The notes: generated from the sequence alone by a model not told the origin. Shown: positions 7,987-21,956, counted from the stretch's first letter. The stretch is DNA of 64,000 nt from Tepidicella xavieri (GCF_004363315.1 NZ_SNYL01000005.1:1-64000), one strand, 5' to 3'. A program made the numbers and translations.

Positions 7987-9354
7987 TCACAGCAACACGC
8001 GGCGGAAGTCCGCCAGAATCTGGCCCAGATAGGCGTTGAAGCGCGCAGCGGCCGCGCCGTCGATCACGCGGTGGTCCCACGTCAGCGACAACGGCAACAT
8101 CAGGCGCGGCACGAACTGCTTGCCGTCCCACTTGGGCTCCATCTGGCTCTTGCACACCCCCAGAATGGCCACCTCCGGCGCGTTGATGATGGGCGTGAAA
8201 TAACGCCCGCCAATGCCGCCCAGGCTGGAAATGGTGAAGGTCGCGCCGCTCATGTCGGCGGGGCCCAGCTTGCCTTCGCGCGCCTTCTTGGCCAGTTCGG
8301 CCATCTCCTGGCTGATCTGCAGGATGCCCTTCTGGTCGGCATGCTTGATCACGGGCACCACCAGGCCATTGGGCGTGTCGGCGGCAAAGCCGATGTGCCA
8401 GTAGTGCTTGACAATCAGCGCATCGCCGTCCAGCGAGCTGTTGAACTCCGGGAATTTCTTGAGCGCGGCCACACAGGCTTTGATGAGGAAGGCCAGCATC
8501 GTGACCTTGATGCCGCTTTTCTCGTGCTCCTTGTTGAGTTGCACCCGGAAGGCTTCGAGCTCGGTGATGTCGGCATCGTCGTGGTTGGTGACGGCCGGAA
8601 TCATCACGGCGTTGCGCATCAGGTTGGCACCGCTGATCTTCTTGATGCGGCCCAGTTCCTTGCGCTCGATGGGGCCGAACTTGGCAAAGTCCACCTTGGG
8701 CCAGGGCAGCAGATCCAGCCCAACGCCGGTGCCGGCGGCAGGCGCCGGCGCTTGGGCGGCCTGGGCCTGCGTCTGCAAGGTGCCCGCCATGACGGCTTTG
8801 GTGAAGGCCTGCACATCCTCCAGCGTGATGCGCCCCTTGGGCCCCGAGCCTTTGACCTCGGCCAGCGGCACGCCCAGTTCCCGGGCGAATTTGCGCACCG
8901 ACGGAGAAGCATGCGGCAGACCGAGCGCCGGGGCCGATGCGGGCTGATGCGGCGCGGCCGGCGACGAGGCAGCGGCAGGCGCCACCATGGGTACCGGCGC
9001 TTCAGCCGGTGTGGGCGCAGGCGCAGGAGCAGGCACCGCAGCGGCCACCGGTTCGGCCACGACGGGGGCCGCCACCGGCGCGGGAGCGGGCTCGGGGGCA
9101 GCTGCTGTGGCGGCACCTTCGGCCTCCAGCGTCAGCACCACCGAACCCTCGCTGACCTTGTCGCCGAGTTGCACTTTCAACTCCTTGACCACGCCGGCAT
9201 GGCTGGAGGGAATCTCCATCGACGCCTTGTCGCTTTCCACCGTGATCAGCGACTGATCCACCGCCACCCGGTCGCCGGGCTTGACCAGCAACTCGATCAC
9301 CGCCACGTCTTTGAAATCCCCGATGTCCGGGACCTTCACATCGATCAATGCCAT
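7987..9354 (-). CDS. aceF: Dihydrolipoyllysine-residue acetyltransferase (E2 of pyruvate dehydrogenase)
   Basis: E2 moves the acetyl group from E1 to coenzyme A and forms the core of the complex. The order along 455 residues is one lipoyl domain (1-77, Lys43), an Ala/Pro linker, a subunit-binding domain ([13 protein letters not shown] to [11 protein letters not shown], about 190-230), a second linker and the catalytic domain. The catalytic domain ends with the active-site motif WDHRVIDGA, His428 and Asp432. One lipoyl domain is fewer than in Escherichia coli (three); the extra domain seems to sit on LpdA instead. It lies 17 bases after aceE and 13 bases before lpdA. Confidence 0.97.
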   Translation of the reverse strand: MALIDVKVPDIGDFKDVAVIELLVKPGDRVAVDQSLITVESDKASMEIPSSHAGVVKELKVQLGDKVSEGSVVLTLEAEGAATAAAPEPAPAPVAAPVVAEPVAAAVPAPAPAPTPAEAPVPMVAPAAASSPAAPHQPASAPALGLPHASPSVRKFARELGVPLAEVKGSGPKGRITLEDVQAFTKAVMAGTLQTQAQAAQAPAPAAGTGVGLDLLPWPKVDFAKFGPIERKELGRIKKISGANLMRNAVMIPAVTNHDDADITELEAFRVQLNKEHEKSGIKVTMLAFLIKACVAALKKFPEFNSSLDGDALIVKHYWHIGFAADTPNGLVVPVIKHADQKGILQISQEMAELAKKAREGKLGPADMSGATFTISSLGGIGGRYFTPIINAPEVAILGVCKSQMEPKWDGKQFVPRLMLPLSLTWDHRVIDGAAAARFNAYLGQILADFRRVLL

Positions 9355-9371
9355 TTATCGTCTCCAGGCCA

Positions 9372-12092
9372 TCAGGCGTACAAGGGGTTGAGCTTTTCGG
9401 TGTCGATGCCGTACTTGGCGATGGCCTCGGCCACCTTGGCCACCGGCACGGTGCCTTCTTCGGCCAGGGCCTTGAGCGCGGCGACCACAATGTAGTGGCG
9501 GTTGACCTCGAAGTGCTGGCGCAACTTGCTGCGGAAGTCGCTGCGGCCAAAACCGTCGGTGCCCAACACCTTGTAGCTGCGCCCCTTGGGGATGAAGGCG
9601 CGAATCTGATCGGCATAGGCCTTCATGTAGTCGGTCGAGGCCACCACAGGGCCGGCGTGCTTGTCCAACTGCTGGGTGACGAAGGGCACACGCGGCGGCT
9701 CGGTCGGGTGCAGCAGGTTCCAGCGCTCACAGTCCTGCCCCTCGCGGGCCAGCTCGTTGAAGCTCGGGCAGCTCCACACATTGGCGGCCACGCCCCAGTC
9801 TTTCTCCAGCAGTTCCTGCGCAAACAGGCTTTCGCGCAGGATGGAGCCGGAGCCGAGCAACTGCACCCGCGGCGTGAGCTTCGCGCCTTCCTTGAACAGG
9901 TACATCCCTTTGATGATCTGCTCCTCCGTGCCCGGGGTCAGGCCCGGCATGGCGTAGTTCTCGTTGAGCAGGGTGATGTAGAAGAAGACGTTGTCCTGCT
10001 TTTCCACCATGCGCTTCAAGCCATGGTGGATGATGACCGCCACCTCGTGCGCGAAGGTGGGGTCGTAGCTGATGCAGTTGGGAATGGTGCCCGCCAGGAT
10101 GTGGCTGTGGCCGTCCTCGTGCTGCAGCCCCTCGCCGTTGAGCGTGGTGCGGCCACTCGTGCCGCCCAGCAAAAAGCCGCGCGCCTGCATGTCGCCCGCC
10201 GCCCAGGCCAAATCCCCGATGCGCTGGAAGCCGAACATCGAGTAGTAGATGTAGAACGGCACCATGATGCGGTTGTTGGTGCTGTACGACGTGGCCGCCG
10301 CGATCCAACTGGCCATGCCGCCCGCCTCGTTGATGCCCTCTTGCAGAATCTGGCCGGCCTTGTCCTCGCGGTAGTACATCACCTGGTCTTTGTCCACCGG
10401 GGTATAGAGCTGGCCTTTCGGGTTGTAGATGCCGATCTGGCGGAACAGTCCCTCCATGCCGAAGGTGCGGGCCTCGTCCACCAGGATGGGCACGACGCGC
10501 GGGCCCAGGGCCTGGTCGCGCAGCAGTTGCGTCAGGAAGCGCACATAAGCCTGGGTGGTGGAGATTTCGCGCCCTTCGGGCGTCGGCTCCAGCACGGCCT
10601 TGAACGTTTCCAGCGACGGCACGGTGAACTGCTCGTCGCTCTTGACCCGGCGCTTGGGCAAATAGCCACCCAACGCCTTGCGCCGCTCGTGCAGGTACTT
10701 CATCTCCGGCGTGTCATCGGCCGGCTTATAGAACGGGATCTTCGGCAGCTCGCTGTCGGGGATGGGGATGTTGAAGCGGTCGCGGAAGTAGCGGATGTCC
10801 TCGTCGGAGAGCTTTTTGGTCTGGTGCGCGGTGTTCTTGCCTTCGCCCGCGCGGCCCATGCCATAGCCCTTGACCGTCTTGACCAGCAGCACCGTCGGCT
10901 GGCCGGTGGTGTTGTGGTGCGCGCGGTGGAAGGCGGCATACACCTTCTGCGCATCGTGGCCACCGCGGCGCAGCGCCCAGATGTCCTCGTCGCTCATCTT
11001 GGCCACCAGTTCCAGGGCTTTGGGGTCGCGGCCAAAGAAATGCTTGCGCACGAAAGCGCCATCGTTGGCTTTGAACGCCTGATAGTCGCCATCGAGCGTG
11101 TCGAGCATGATCTTGCGCAGAGCGCCGTCCTTGTCACGGGCCAGCAGCGGGTCCCAGTTGCTGCCCCACAGCAGTTTGATCACGTTCCAGCCGGAACCGC
11201 GGAACTCGCCCTCCAGTTCCTGGATGATCTTGCCGTTGCCGCGCACCGGGCCGTCGAGCCGCTGCAGGTTGCAGTTGACGACGAAGATCAGGTTGTCCAA
11301 CCCCTCTCGCGCCGCCAGGCCGATGGCACCCAGGCTCTCAGGCTCGTCCATCTCGCCGTCGCCGCAGAACACCCACACCTTGCGCTGGCTGGTGTCGGCG
11401 ATCCCACGCGCGTGCAGATACTTCAGAAAGCGCGCCTGATAGATGGCCATCAGCGGCCCCAGCCCCATCGACACGGTGGGGAACTGCCAGAACTCCGGCA
11501 TCAGCTTGGGGTGCGGATAGCTGGACAAGCCCTTGCCGTCCACCTCCTGGCGGAAGTGGAGCAACTGCTCCTCGCTCAGCCGCCCTTCTAGAAAGGCGCG
11601 GGCGTAGATGCCCGGAGCACTGTGGCCTTGGATGTAGATCAAGTCCCCGCCATGCGTGCCGCCCTGGTCGGTGTCGTCGGCGTGCCAAAAGTGGTTGAAG
11701 CCACAGGCAAACATGTGCGCCAGCGACTGGAAGGAGCTGATGTGCCCGCCCAGGTCGCCACCGTCGGGCGGGTTGAGCCGGTTGGCCTTGACCACCATGG
11801 CCATCGCGTTCCAGCGCATGTAGGCGCGCAGGCGGCCTTCGATTTCCAGGTTGCCGGGGCTGCGCTCCTCCTCATCGGGCTCCAGCGTGTTCACGTAGCC
11901 CGTGGTGGCGGAAAACGGCATGTCGATGCTGTGCTCGCGGGCTTCTTCCAGCAACTGTTCGAGCAGGTAATGGGCCCGTTGCGGCCCTTCTTTTTCGATC
12001 ACCGCAATGAGGGCATCCAGCCACTCACGGGTTTCCTGATGGTCGATGTCGGGCGCGCTGAGCACGTTGTTGACAGTGGGCTGCATGGACAT
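9372..12092 (-). CDS. aceE: Pyruvate dehydrogenase E1 component (homodimeric)
   Basis: E1 decarboxylates pyruvate with thiamine diphosphate and Mg2+ and reductively acetylates the lipoyl domain of E2. At 906 residues it is full length for the AceE type (about 887). The ThDP/Mg motif starts at G244-D245-G246 ([10 protein letters not shown]) and ends with [19 protein letters not shown]. The N-terminus [14 protein letters not shown] and the C-terminal GTDGFGRSD are typical. GAGGAG lies eight bases before the ATG at 12092. It is first in the operon and divergent from the PAS kinase gene across 160 bases of partly AT-rich DNA, where its promoter must lie. Confidence 0.97.
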   Translation of the reverse strand: MSMQPTVNNVLSAPDIDHQETREWLDALIAVIEKEGPQRAHYLLEQLLEEAREHSIDMPFSATTGYVNTLEPDEEERSPGNLEIEGRLRAYMRWNAMAMVVKANRLNPPDGGDLGGHISSFQSLAHMFACGFNHFWHADDTDQGGTHGGDLIYIQGHSAPGIYARAFLEGRLSEEQLLHFRQEVDGKGLSSYPHPKLMPEFWQFPTVSMGLGPLMAIYQARFLKYLHARGIADTSQRKVWVFCGDGEMDEPESLGAIGLAAREGLDNLIFVVNCNLQRLDGPVRGNGKIIQELEGEFRGSGWNVIKLLWGSNWDPLLARDKDGALRKIMLDTLDGDYQAFKANDGAFVRKHFFGRDPKALELVAKMSDEDIWALRRGGHDAQKVYAAFHRAHHNTTGQPTVLLVKTVKGYGMGRAGEGKNTAHQTKKLSDEDIRYFRDRFNIPIPDSELPKIPFYKPADDTPEMKYLHERRKALGGYLPKRRVKSDEQFTVPSLETFKAVLEPTPEGREISTTQAYVRFLTQLLRDQALGPRVVPILVDEARTFGMEGLFRQIGIYNPKGQLYTPVDKDQVMYYREDKAGQILQEGINEAGGMASWIAAATSYSTNNRIMVPFYIYYSMFGFQRIGDLAWAAGDMQARGFLLGGTSGRTTLNGEGLQHEDGHSHILAGTIPNCISYDPTFAHEVAVIIHHGLKRMVEKQDNVFFYITLLNENYAMPGLTPGTEEQIIKGMYLFKEGAKLTPRVQLLGSGSILRESLFAQELLEKDWGVAANVWSCPSFNELAREGQDCERWNLLHPTEPPRVPFVTQQLDKHAGPVVASTDYMKAYADQIRAFIPKGRSYKVLGTDGFGRSDFRSKLRQHFEVNRHYIVVAALKALAEEGTVPVAKVAEAIAKYGIDTEKLNPLYA

Positions 12093-12191
12093 GCGATGTC
12101 TCCTCGATGGTGGAACGAAGGTTAAAGCGACTGCGCCGCTGTGTCAGCAAGTTTCGCACAGAAATTCCTCATTTTCAACATACAGTTTTTA

Positions 12192-12208
12192 ATTTCTTAA
12201 TATGAAAT
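12192..12208. promoter_or_regulatory. AT-rich palindrome between aceE and the sensor kinase gene
   Basis: ATTTC at 12192-12196 and GAAAT at 12204-12208 form an inverted repeat with a 7-base TTAATAT centre. The surrounding 12170-12225 is strikingly AT-rich for this genome. The site lies between the divergent starts at 12092 and 12253 and could be an operator for the PDH operon, the two-component genes or both. No confident -35/-10 pair was seen on either strand. Confidence 0.35.
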
Positions 12209-12252
12209 AAAAGAGAGGCGAAAAATCAGGGTTATCCCATAGACTTGCAAGC

Positions 12253-14760
12253 ATGAATGCCCCCTCTTCTTCCGCGCCTCGTCGCGGCTTTGTGACGCCC
12301 TTGCAATGGTGGCGACGCTGGTGGCGCGGTTTGAGCCCGAGCCGCCAGGACCGGCTCGTCAGCATCGGGCCGCTGCTGTCGGTGTTGCTGTTTCTGGCCG
12401 CCATCGTCGCCGCGTTGACCTACTTCACCCTGGAGGAAGCCGACCGCGAACAAGAGGCCGTGACCCGCGACGTGGAATACGCCCAGCAGCGCCTGCGTCT
12501 GCGCCTGATCGAGCGGCAGGAACAACTGATGCGCATCGCGCGCGACATCTCCAACCTCGACATCGAGGAGATGGAGTTCAATTTCCAGGCCGAAACCCTG
12601 GTCGTGCAATACCCGGAGTTGCTGGCCATCACCTGGCTCAACGCCCGCCGGGAAGTCGTCACCGCCTACGCCTCGCCCAGCGCGCCCGAGGCGCTGAACC
12701 GCCCCAGCGGCCAGACCCTGCCGGCCGATACCGCCGACGGCCTGTTCGAGCTGGTCCGCGACCTGCGCCAGCCGCTGTACAGCCGCCCGCAATCCATCGA
12801 CGGCCGGGAAAAAACCGTCGTGTTGTTGGTGCCGCTCAATGAACAAGGCCGCTTCAGTGGCGCGGTGATGGCCGAATATTCGATCGATGGGCTGCTGCGC
12901 TTTGGCGTGCCGACGGAGGTGATGGCACGTTATGCCGTGGCATTGCTGGACGAGCAGCAGCAGGTGCTGGCCGGCTCGGTTCACGTCCCCCAGGCCACCG
13001 GCCTGCGCCGCTTGCCATGGGCCGCCAAGCCGCATCGCTACGCCATGCCCGTGGCCCCCATCGGCAACAGCCTCATCATTCAGGCCGTGGGCTACCGCAC
13101 CAGCCGCGACAGCATGGGCGAAGCCTTCTTCTGGGTGGTGGGGGCCCTGAGCGCGCTGACGGTGTGGATGCTGCTGGCCAATCTTCGGCACAGCCGGCGG
13201 CGCCTGCAGGCGCAACGCGCCCTCCAGGTGGAGACCAACTTTCGTCGCGCCATGGAGAACTCCATGCTGACGGGCATGCGCGCCCTCGACATGCAAGGCC
13301 GCATCACCTATGTCAATCCTGCTTTTTGCTCGATGACCGGCTGGACCGAGGAAGATCTGATCGGCGCCGTGGCCCCCTTCCCTTACTGGCCCGAATCCGA
13401 CATCGACACCCTTTCCGCCCGACTGGAGGACGAACTGCACGGACGCACCACGCCGGGCGGATTCGAGGTGCCCGTCAAGCGCAAAAACGGCAGCATCTTC
13501 TATGCGCGGATGTATGTCTCGCCGCTGATCGACGGTCAAGGCAAGCAAACCGGCTGGATGACCTCGATGACCGACATCACCGAGCCCAAGCGCATCCGCG
13601 AGGAACTGACCGCCTCCTACGAACGTTTCACCACCGTGCTCGACAGCCTGGACGAAGCGATTTCCGTGGCCCCCTTGAGCAGCGCGGAACTGCTGTTTGC
13701 CAACCGGATGTACCAGACTTGGTTCGGCAGCAGCGGGCGCGGCCACCGCAAGCTGGTGGAATTGTCGTCCTCCCTACCGGCCAGCCCACTGAGCACCGAT
13801 AACCAGGACCAGGTGGACGTATTGGCGGGCCTGCCCACCGATGCTTTGTTCGAAGCCGCCGCCGACAGCGCCGAAGTGTATGTGCCCGAACTCCACAAAT
13901 GGCTGGAGGTGCGCACCCGCTACCTGACCTGGGTGGACGGACGCCTGGCGCAGATGGTGATTGCCACCGACATCACCGTGCGGCGCCAGGCCGAAGAACA
14001 AGCCGCCCTGCAACAGGAACGCGCCGAAGCCGCCAGCCGGCTCATCACCATGGGAGAAATGGCCTCCAGCGTGGCGCACGAACTCAACCAGCCGCTGACA
14101 GCGATCAGCAACTACAGCAGCGGCATGATCTCGCGCCTCAAGCGCCAGCAGATCACGCCAGAAGAACTGCTTGGTGCGCTGGAAAAAACCGCTCGACAGG
14201 CCCAACGCGCCGGCCAGATCATCCAGCGCATCCGGGCCTTCGTCAAACGCAGCGAGCCCAACCCCACGCTGTCGGACGTGGCGCAGATGGTCAACAACGC
14301 CACCGAACTGGCCGACATCGAACTGCGCCGCCACATGATCCGCCTCAACACCTACGTGGCCGCGCGCCTGCCCAAGCTGATGGTGGATCCCATCCTCATC
14401 GAGCAGGTGCTCATCAACCTCCTCAAAAACGCGGGCGAAGCCATCGTGCAGGCACAGCGCCCCTCCACCCAGCGCCATGTCGAACTGACGGTGACCCCCC
14501 GCAAAATCGAAGGCAACGACGCCGTCGAATTCACCGTGAAGGACACGGGGCTGGGCATCCCCCCGGAAAAGCTCGAGCGCATCTACGAAGCGTTCTACAG
14601 CACCAAGGCCGAGGGCATGGGCATCGGCCTGAAGCTGTGTCGATCCATCGTCGAATCCCATCACGGCAGGCTGCAGGCGCGAAACCTCTACAATGGGACC
14701 GAAATCACGGGATGCGAATTCAGTTTCTGGATTCCCGTGAGCACCGTGGTCAATACGTGA
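12253..14760 (+). CDS. PAS-domain membrane sensor histidine kinase
   Basis: This inner-membrane kinase of 835 residues has a transmembrane helix at about 37-57, a periplasmic sensing region at about 60-290, and a second helix at about 291-312. A PAS domain follows (NSMLTGMRALDMQGRITYVNPAFCSMTGW to about 445), then a second PAS-like region (about 455-580), and the HisKA dimerisation domain with phosphoacceptor His609 in SVAHELNQPLTAI. The ATP-binding domain has NLLKNAGEA, DTGLGIPPEKLERIYEAFYSTKAEGMGIGL. This NtrB/FixL-like layout with a FixJ-type partner immediately downstream (47 bases) indicates a two-component system. Divergence from aceE hints at control linked to pyruvate or acetyl-CoA status, which is inference. 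No strong ribosome site precedes the ATG. Confidence 0.9.
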   Translation: MNAPSSSAPRRGFVTPLQWWRRWWRGLSPSRQDRLVSIGPLLSVLLFLAAIVAALTYFTLEEADREQEAVTRDVEYAQQRLRLRLIERQEQLMRIARDISNLDIEEMEFNFQAETLVVQYPELLAITWLNARREVVTAYASPSAPEALNRPSGQTLPADTADGLFELVRDLRQPLYSRPQSIDGREKTVVLLVPLNEQGRFSGAVMAEYSIDGLLRFGVPTEVMARYAVALLDEQQQVLAGSVHVPQATGLRRLPWAAKPHRYAMPVAPIGNSLIIQAVGYRTSRDSMGEAFFWVVGALSALTVWMLLANLRHSRRRLQAQRALQVETNFRRAMENSMLTGMRALDMQGRITYVNPAFCSMTGWTEEDLIGAVAPFPYWPESDIDTLSARLEDELHGRTTPGGFEVPVKRKNGSIFYARMYVSPLIDGQGKQTGWMTSMTDITEPKRIREELTASYERFTTVLDSLDEAISVAPLSSAELLFANRMYQTWFGSSGRGHRKLVELSSSLPASPLSTDNQDQVDVLAGLPTDALFEAAADSAEVYVPELHKWLEVRTRYLTWVDGRLAQMVIATDITVRRQAEEQAALQQERAEAASRLITMGEMASSVAHELNQPLTAISNYSSGMISRLKRQQITPEELLGALEKTARQAQRAGQIIQRIRAFVKRSEPNPTLSDVAQMVNNATELADIELRRHMIRLNTYVAARLPKLMVDPILIEQVLINLLKNAGEAIVQAQRPSTQRHVELTVTPRKIEGNDAVEFTVKDTGLGIPPEKLERIYEAFYSTKAEGMGIGLKLCRSIVESHHGRLQARNLYNGTEITGCEFSFWIPVSTVVNT

Positions 14761-14807
14761 CAACCCGTAGGCCCCTGCCCTGGGGCCAGACAACGAGAAA
14801 GAGTGAG

Positions 14808-15431
14808 ATGAGCCTGATTCCGAAACGTGGCACGGTTTATGTGGTGGATGACGACGAGGCAGTGCGGGACTCGCTGCAATGGCTCCTCGAAGGCAAGGAC
14901 TACCGGGTGCGATGCTTCGAATCGGCCGAAGCCTTCCTCAGCCGCTACGACCCGCGGGAGGTGGCCTGCCTGATTGCCGACATCCGCATGGGCGGCATGA
15001 GCGGCATGGATCTGCAAGACCGGCTCATCGAGCGCCACTCCCCACTGCCCATCGTCTTCATCACCGGCCACGGCGATGTGCCCATGGCGGTGGCCTCCAT
15101 GAAGAAAGGGGCGTTGGACTTCATCCAGAAGCCCTTCAAGGAAGAGCAGCTCGTTCAACTCGTCGAGCGTATGCTCGAAACCGCGCGTGAAGTCTTTGCC
15201 GAACACCAGCAAGCTGCCACCCGTGAGGCGCTGCTGAGCAAGCTCACCACCCGTGAATCCCAAGTGCTGGAGCGCATCGTCGCTGGCCGGCTGAACAAGC
15301 AAATCGCCGACGACCTGGGCATCAGCATCAAAACGGTGGAAGCCCACCGCGCCAACATCATGGAAAAACTGGGGGCCAACACCGTGGCCGATCTGCTCAA
15401 GATCGCCCTGGCCCCCACGGCCAAAGCCTGA
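14808..15431 (+). CDS. Two-component response regulator, FixJ/NodW (LuxR-type) family
   Basis: This transcription regulator of 207 residues has a receiver domain with acidic pocket D14-D16, phosphoacceptor Asp58 in [12 protein letters not shown], the ITGHGD switch and Lys in QKPF. A LuxR-type helix-turn-helix follows ([40 protein letters not shown]). Upstream GAGAAAGAGTGAG supplies a purine-rich ribosome site for the ATG at 14808. The partner is surely the kinase immediately upstream. Targets are unknown; the divergent PDH operon is the nearest candidate. Confidence 0.93.
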   Translation: MSLIPKRGTVYVVDDDEAVRDSLQWLLEGKDYRVRCFESAEAFLSRYDPREVACLIADIRMGGMSGMDLQDRLIERHSPLPIVFITGHGDVPMAVASMKKGALDFIQKPFKEEQLVQLVERMLETAREVFAEHQQAATREALLSKLTTRESQVLERIVAGRLNKQIADDLGISIKTVEAHRANIMEKLGANTVADLLKIALAPTAKA

Positions 15432-15460
15432 CCCCTACCCCGACGCTCCGTTTCTACGCC

Positions 15461-16312
15461 ATGTCCGCCCAACTCATCGACGGCAACGCGCTGTCGCGCC
15501 AACTGCGCACCGAACTTTCCCAACGTGTCTCGGCCCTCAAGGTGCGCGGCGTCACGCCCGGTCTGGCCGTCATCCTGGTGGGCGACGACCCGGCCAGCCA
15601 AGTCTATGTGCGCAACAAGGTCAAAGCGTGCGAAGACATCGGCATGCACTCCGTGCTGGAACGCTACGCGGCCAGCTACACCGAAGCCGCTTTGCTGCAA
15701 CGCATCGCCGCCCTCAATCAAGACCCGAGCATCCACGGCATTCTGGTGCAGCTGCCCCTGCCGCCCCACATCGACGCGCACAAAGTCATCGAGGCCATCA
15801 GCCCCGCGAAAGACGTGGACGGCTTTCACGTGGCCAGCGCCGGCGCGCTGATGGTGGGCCAGCCGGGCTTTTGGCCCTGCACGCCCCACGGGTGCATGAA
15901 GATGCTGGAGCACATCGGCTACGACCTGCGTGGCAAGCACGCCACGGTCATTGGCCGCAGCAACATCGTGGGCAAGCCCATGGCGCTGATGCTGCTGCAC
16001 AAAGACGCCACCGTCACCATCTGCCACTCGCGCACGGCCAACCTCAAAGCCCTGACCCTGCAAGCCGACGTCATCGTCGCTGCCGTGGGCAAGCGCAACG
16101 TCCTGACGGCCGACATGGTCAAGCCAGGCGCGGTGGTCATCGACGTGGGCATGAACCGCAATGAGGCTGGCAAGCTCTGCGGCGATGTGGACTTCGAGGG
16201 CGTCAAGCAGGTGGCCGGCTGGATCACGCCGGTGCCGGGTGGCGTCGGCCCCATGACCATCACCATGCTGCTGGTCAATACCGTGGAGTCCGCCGAGCGG
16301 GTGACTGGCTGA
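15461..16312 (+). CDS. folD: Bifunctional methylenetetrahydrofolate dehydrogenase / cyclohydrolase
   Basis: FolD interconverts 5,10-methylene-, methenyl- and 10-formyl-tetrahydrofolate with NADP(H), feeding one-carbon units to purine and initiator-tRNA synthesis. The 283 residues match family length. Seen are [21 protein letters not shown] with catalytic Lys53, the substrate loop QLPLPPHID, the cofactor-binding [17 protein letters not shown], and the signature [14 protein letters not shown] near the C-terminus. It follows the response regulator by 29 bases on the same strand and may be co-transcribed, and is convergent with the DUF4149-like gene. Confidence 0.97.
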   Translation: MSAQLIDGNALSRQLRTELSQRVSALKVRGVTPGLAVILVGDDPASQVYVRNKVKACEDIGMHSVLERYAASYTEAALLQRIAALNQDPSIHGILVQLPLPPHIDAHKVIEAISPAKDVDGFHVASAGALMVGQPGFWPCTPHGCMKMLEHIGYDLRGKHATVIGRSNIVGKPMALMLLHKDATVTICHSRTANLKALTLQADVIVAAVGKRNVLTADMVKPGAVVIDVGMNRNEAGKLCGDVDFEGVKQVAGWITPVPGGVGPMTITMLLVNTVESAERVTG

Positions 16313-16331
16313 ACGTGGCCAGTCCCGCCGC

Positions 16332-16781
16332 TCAGGCGGCCGGCGGCTCGGTGCGGCGGGCAAACCACCACAGCACCCGCAGGGCGCACACCCACTGCAG
16401 CAGCACCAGCAGGCTACCCAGGCTGTGCCACAGGCGCAGATCGGCCCCCGTGCTGCGCGCGGTGAGGATGCGCTCTGCCACCCCGTGCTCCTGCACCATG
16501 GCCGCGAGCGCGGCCAGCAACAGCCAAGGCAGCAACGCCCAACGGGCCGTGACTTCGGCGCTTTTGAGGCGCTGCAAGCGCCCCCACATCAGCAGACTCA
16601 GCGCCAGCACCACGGTGGCCCAGGCCTGCACCTGAAACAGCTTGGCCGCATACGGCCCGGCCAGCGCCGGGTTGCCGATCACCCCAAACGCCATGGGAAC
16701 GGCCAAAAAGCTCAGCGCGCTCATGCCGCCCCACCACAGGGCGGCCAAGAACAGCGGCCAGCGCTCGAAAAACGCCTGCAT
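16332..16781 (-). CDS. Small integral membrane protein, DUF4149-like
   Basis: This protein of 149 residues has four predicted membrane helices: about 9-30 (LFLAALWWGGMSALSFL), 47-66, 78-97 and 120-140. The first helix, with WWGGMSALSFLAVP, is characteristic of DUF4149 proteins. No function is established. Those proteins often sit beside greA in Burkholderiales, as here: it begins 13 bases after the greA stop. The start at 16781 is the first ATG after greA; a longer frame would overlap greA. Confidence 0.75.
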   Translation of the reverse strand: MQAFFERWPLFLAALWWGGMSALSFLAVPMAFGVIGNPALAGPYAAKLFQVQAWATVVLALSLLMWGRLQRLKSAEVTARWALLPWLLLAALAAMVQEHGVAERILTARSTGADLRLWHSLGSLLVLLQWVCALRVLWWFARRTEPPAA

Positions 16782-16794
16782 CGCCCAGCCCGGC

Positions 16795-17271
16795 TCACTC
16801 GTAGCGCACGGCCACGATCTCGAAGCGCTTGACCCCGCCCGGAGCCTGCACTTCGGCCACGTCACCCTCTTCCTTGCCGATCAGGGCACGGGCAATCGGG
16901 CTGGAAATGTTGATCAGGCCCAGCTTGAGATCGGCCTCGTCCTCGCCCACGATCTGGTAAGTCACGCTTTCGCCGGTGGTTTCTTCCTCCAGCTCGACCG
17001 TGGCGCCAAACACCACCTTGCCACCGGCATCCACCTCGGCCGGGTCGATGATCTGGGCCACCGAGAGCTTGCTCTCGATCTCAGCGATGCGGCCCTCGAT
17101 GAAGCCCTGGCGTTCCTTGGCGGCGTCGTAGTCGGCGTTTTCGCTCAGGTCGCCTTGCGCGCGGGCTTCGGCAATCGCGTTGATGACGGCCGGGCGATCG
17201 ACGGTTTTGAGACGGTGCAGTTCCTCCTTCAGTTTGTCGGCACCGCGCTTGGTCACGGGAATGGTGGGCAT
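16795..17271 (-). CDS. greA: Transcription elongation factor GreA
   Basis: GreA enters the RNA polymerase secondary channel and stimulates cleavage of backtracked RNA. The 158-residue length is exact for the family. The N-terminal antiparallel coiled coil holds the acidic tip ([18 protein letters not shown]), and the C-terminal FKBP-like domain ends in [23 protein letters not shown] stands just before the ATG at 17271. It follows carB, from which it is separated by a strong hairpin with a U-rich tail that ends at this ribosome site, so expression may depend on read-through or its own promoter. Confidence 0.96.
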   Translation of the reverse strand: MPTIPVTKRGADKLKEELHRLKTVDRPAVINAIAEARAQGDLSENADYDAAKERQGFIEGRIAEIESKLSVAQIIDPAEVDAGGKVVFGATVELEEETTGESVTYQIVGEDEADLKLGLINISSPIARALIGKEEGDVAEVQAPGGVKRFEIVAVRYE

Positions 17272-17283
17272 TTGTCCTTCTCC

Positions 17284-17316
17284 AAAAGCAAACCGCCGAT
17301 CGTTCCCAATCGGCGG
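17284..17316 (-). terminator. Rho-independent terminator/attenuator between carB and greA
   Basis: On the minus strand CCGCCGAT (17316-17309) pairs with ATCGGCGG (17300-17293) around an 8-base loop, followed by TTTGCTTTT. The stem is GC-rich and perfect. It would end carAB transcription. The U-run abuts the greA ribosome site, so partial termination could set greA level. Confidence 0.65.
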
Positions 17317-17396
17317 CGTCTGTGGGTGATTATGCCTCAATCGAGGCCACCCCTGTCTGCGTCGCAGACCGGGGAAAGCCCCGATTGAAATCCGCT

Positions 17397-20677
<3,281 letters not shown>

Positions 20678-20678
<1 letters not shown>

Positions 20679-21847
20679 TAGTGTTTACCTTCCATCAAGG
20701 CGATGAAACGGTCGAACAGATAGGCGATGTCGTGCGGCCCGGGCGACGCCTCCGGGTGCCCCTGAAAGCAAAACGCCGGGCGATCGGTGCGCTCCAACCC
20801 CTGCAAAGTGCCGTCGAACAGGCTGACGTGCGTGGGACGCAGATTCGCGGGCAGCGATGCCATGTCCACCGCAAAGCCGTGGTTCTGGCTGGTGATGCTC
20901 ACCCGCCCCGTGTCCAGGTCTTTGACCGGGTGGTTGGCCCCATGGTGGCCATGAGCCATCTTGAAGGTTTTGGCGCCACTGGCCAGCGCCATGATCTGGT
21001 GCCCCAGGCAAATGCCGAACACCGGCTTGCCACTTTCGATCAGCGCGCGGGCGGCGGCAATCGCGTAATCGCAAGGCTGCGGATCGCCCGGCCCGTTGGA
21101 CAGGAAAATGCCATCCGGCTCATAGGCCAGCGCCTCGGCGGCGGGTGTCTGCGCCGGCACCACCGTGACTTTGCAGCCCCGCTCGGCCAGCATGCGCAAG
21201 ATGTTTTTCTTCACCCCGAAGTCGTAGGCCACCACATGAAAACGCGGCGCGGTCTGCTCGCCATAGCCAGGAGTGCCGTCTTCGCGGGCCAGTTTCCACT
21301 CGGTTTGCGTCCAGACATAGGGCTGGCGCGTGCTGACGACCTTGGCCAAGTCCTGTCCGGCCATGCTGGGAGCATTGCGCGCGGCTTGCAGCGCCTGCGC
21401 CTTGACCGCCTCCGTGACCGCCTGCCCCAACGGCAGGGCGACGATGGCGCCGTTTTGCGAACCCTTCTCGCGCAGCAGCCGGGTGAGCTTGCGGGTATCG
21501 ATGCCGGCAATGGCCACCGTGCCTTCGCGCTGGAGGTATTCGCTCAGCGTCATCTGGGCACGGAAGTTGGAGGCGATCAGAGGCAGGTCTTTGATGATCA
21601 GGCCAGCGGCGTGGACGGCATCGGCCTCCACGTCCTCGTCATTGACGCCGTAGTTGCCGATGTGCGGATACGTGAGGGTCACGATCTGCTGACGGTAACT
21701 GGGGTCGGTGAGGATTTCCTGGTAACCGGTGATGGCGGTATTGAACACCACCTCGCCGACGGTCTGACCCGCGGCGCCGATGGACACACCGGTAAAGACC
21801 GTGCCGTCTGCGAGAGCGAGGATGGCTTTTGCAAAGACGGGAAACAC
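20678..21847 (-). CDS. carA: Carbamoyl-phosphate synthase small (glutaminase) subunit
   Basis: CarA hydrolyses glutamine and channels ammonia to CarB. At 389 residues it is close to the 382 of Escherichia coli. The N-terminal domain starts [16 protein letters not shown]. The class I glutamine amidotransferase domain has the nucleophile Cys in FGICLGHQ and the His/Glu dyad in [13 protein letters not shown]. The start chosen is a GTG at 21847, seven bases after GGAG; the frame extends further upstream but into the promoter. A TATAAT lies about 110 bases upstream on the minus strand. Confidence 0.96.
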
Positions 21848-21956
21848 GGGTGCACTCCAGTTGTGGACGCACCTGCCCCCAGACAGAAAAGGGGGTTTCA
21901 ACGGGGAACCGGCCTGAGGCCAGCGGCAGATGCGTTTGGTTAGGGTAAACCTTCGC

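Noticed and set aside
9000-9120. Low-complexity GC-rich repeats in aceF and lpdA as possible tandem repeats
   Set aside because: They encode Ala/Pro linkers normal for lipoyl-bearing enzymes; no regular repeat unit was found.
6120-12125. Very long plus-strand frames across aceE, aceF and lpdA (up to 747 codons)
   Set aside because: They lie fully opposite well-identified PDH genes, show no domain text, and are typical of antisense frames in high-GC DNA.
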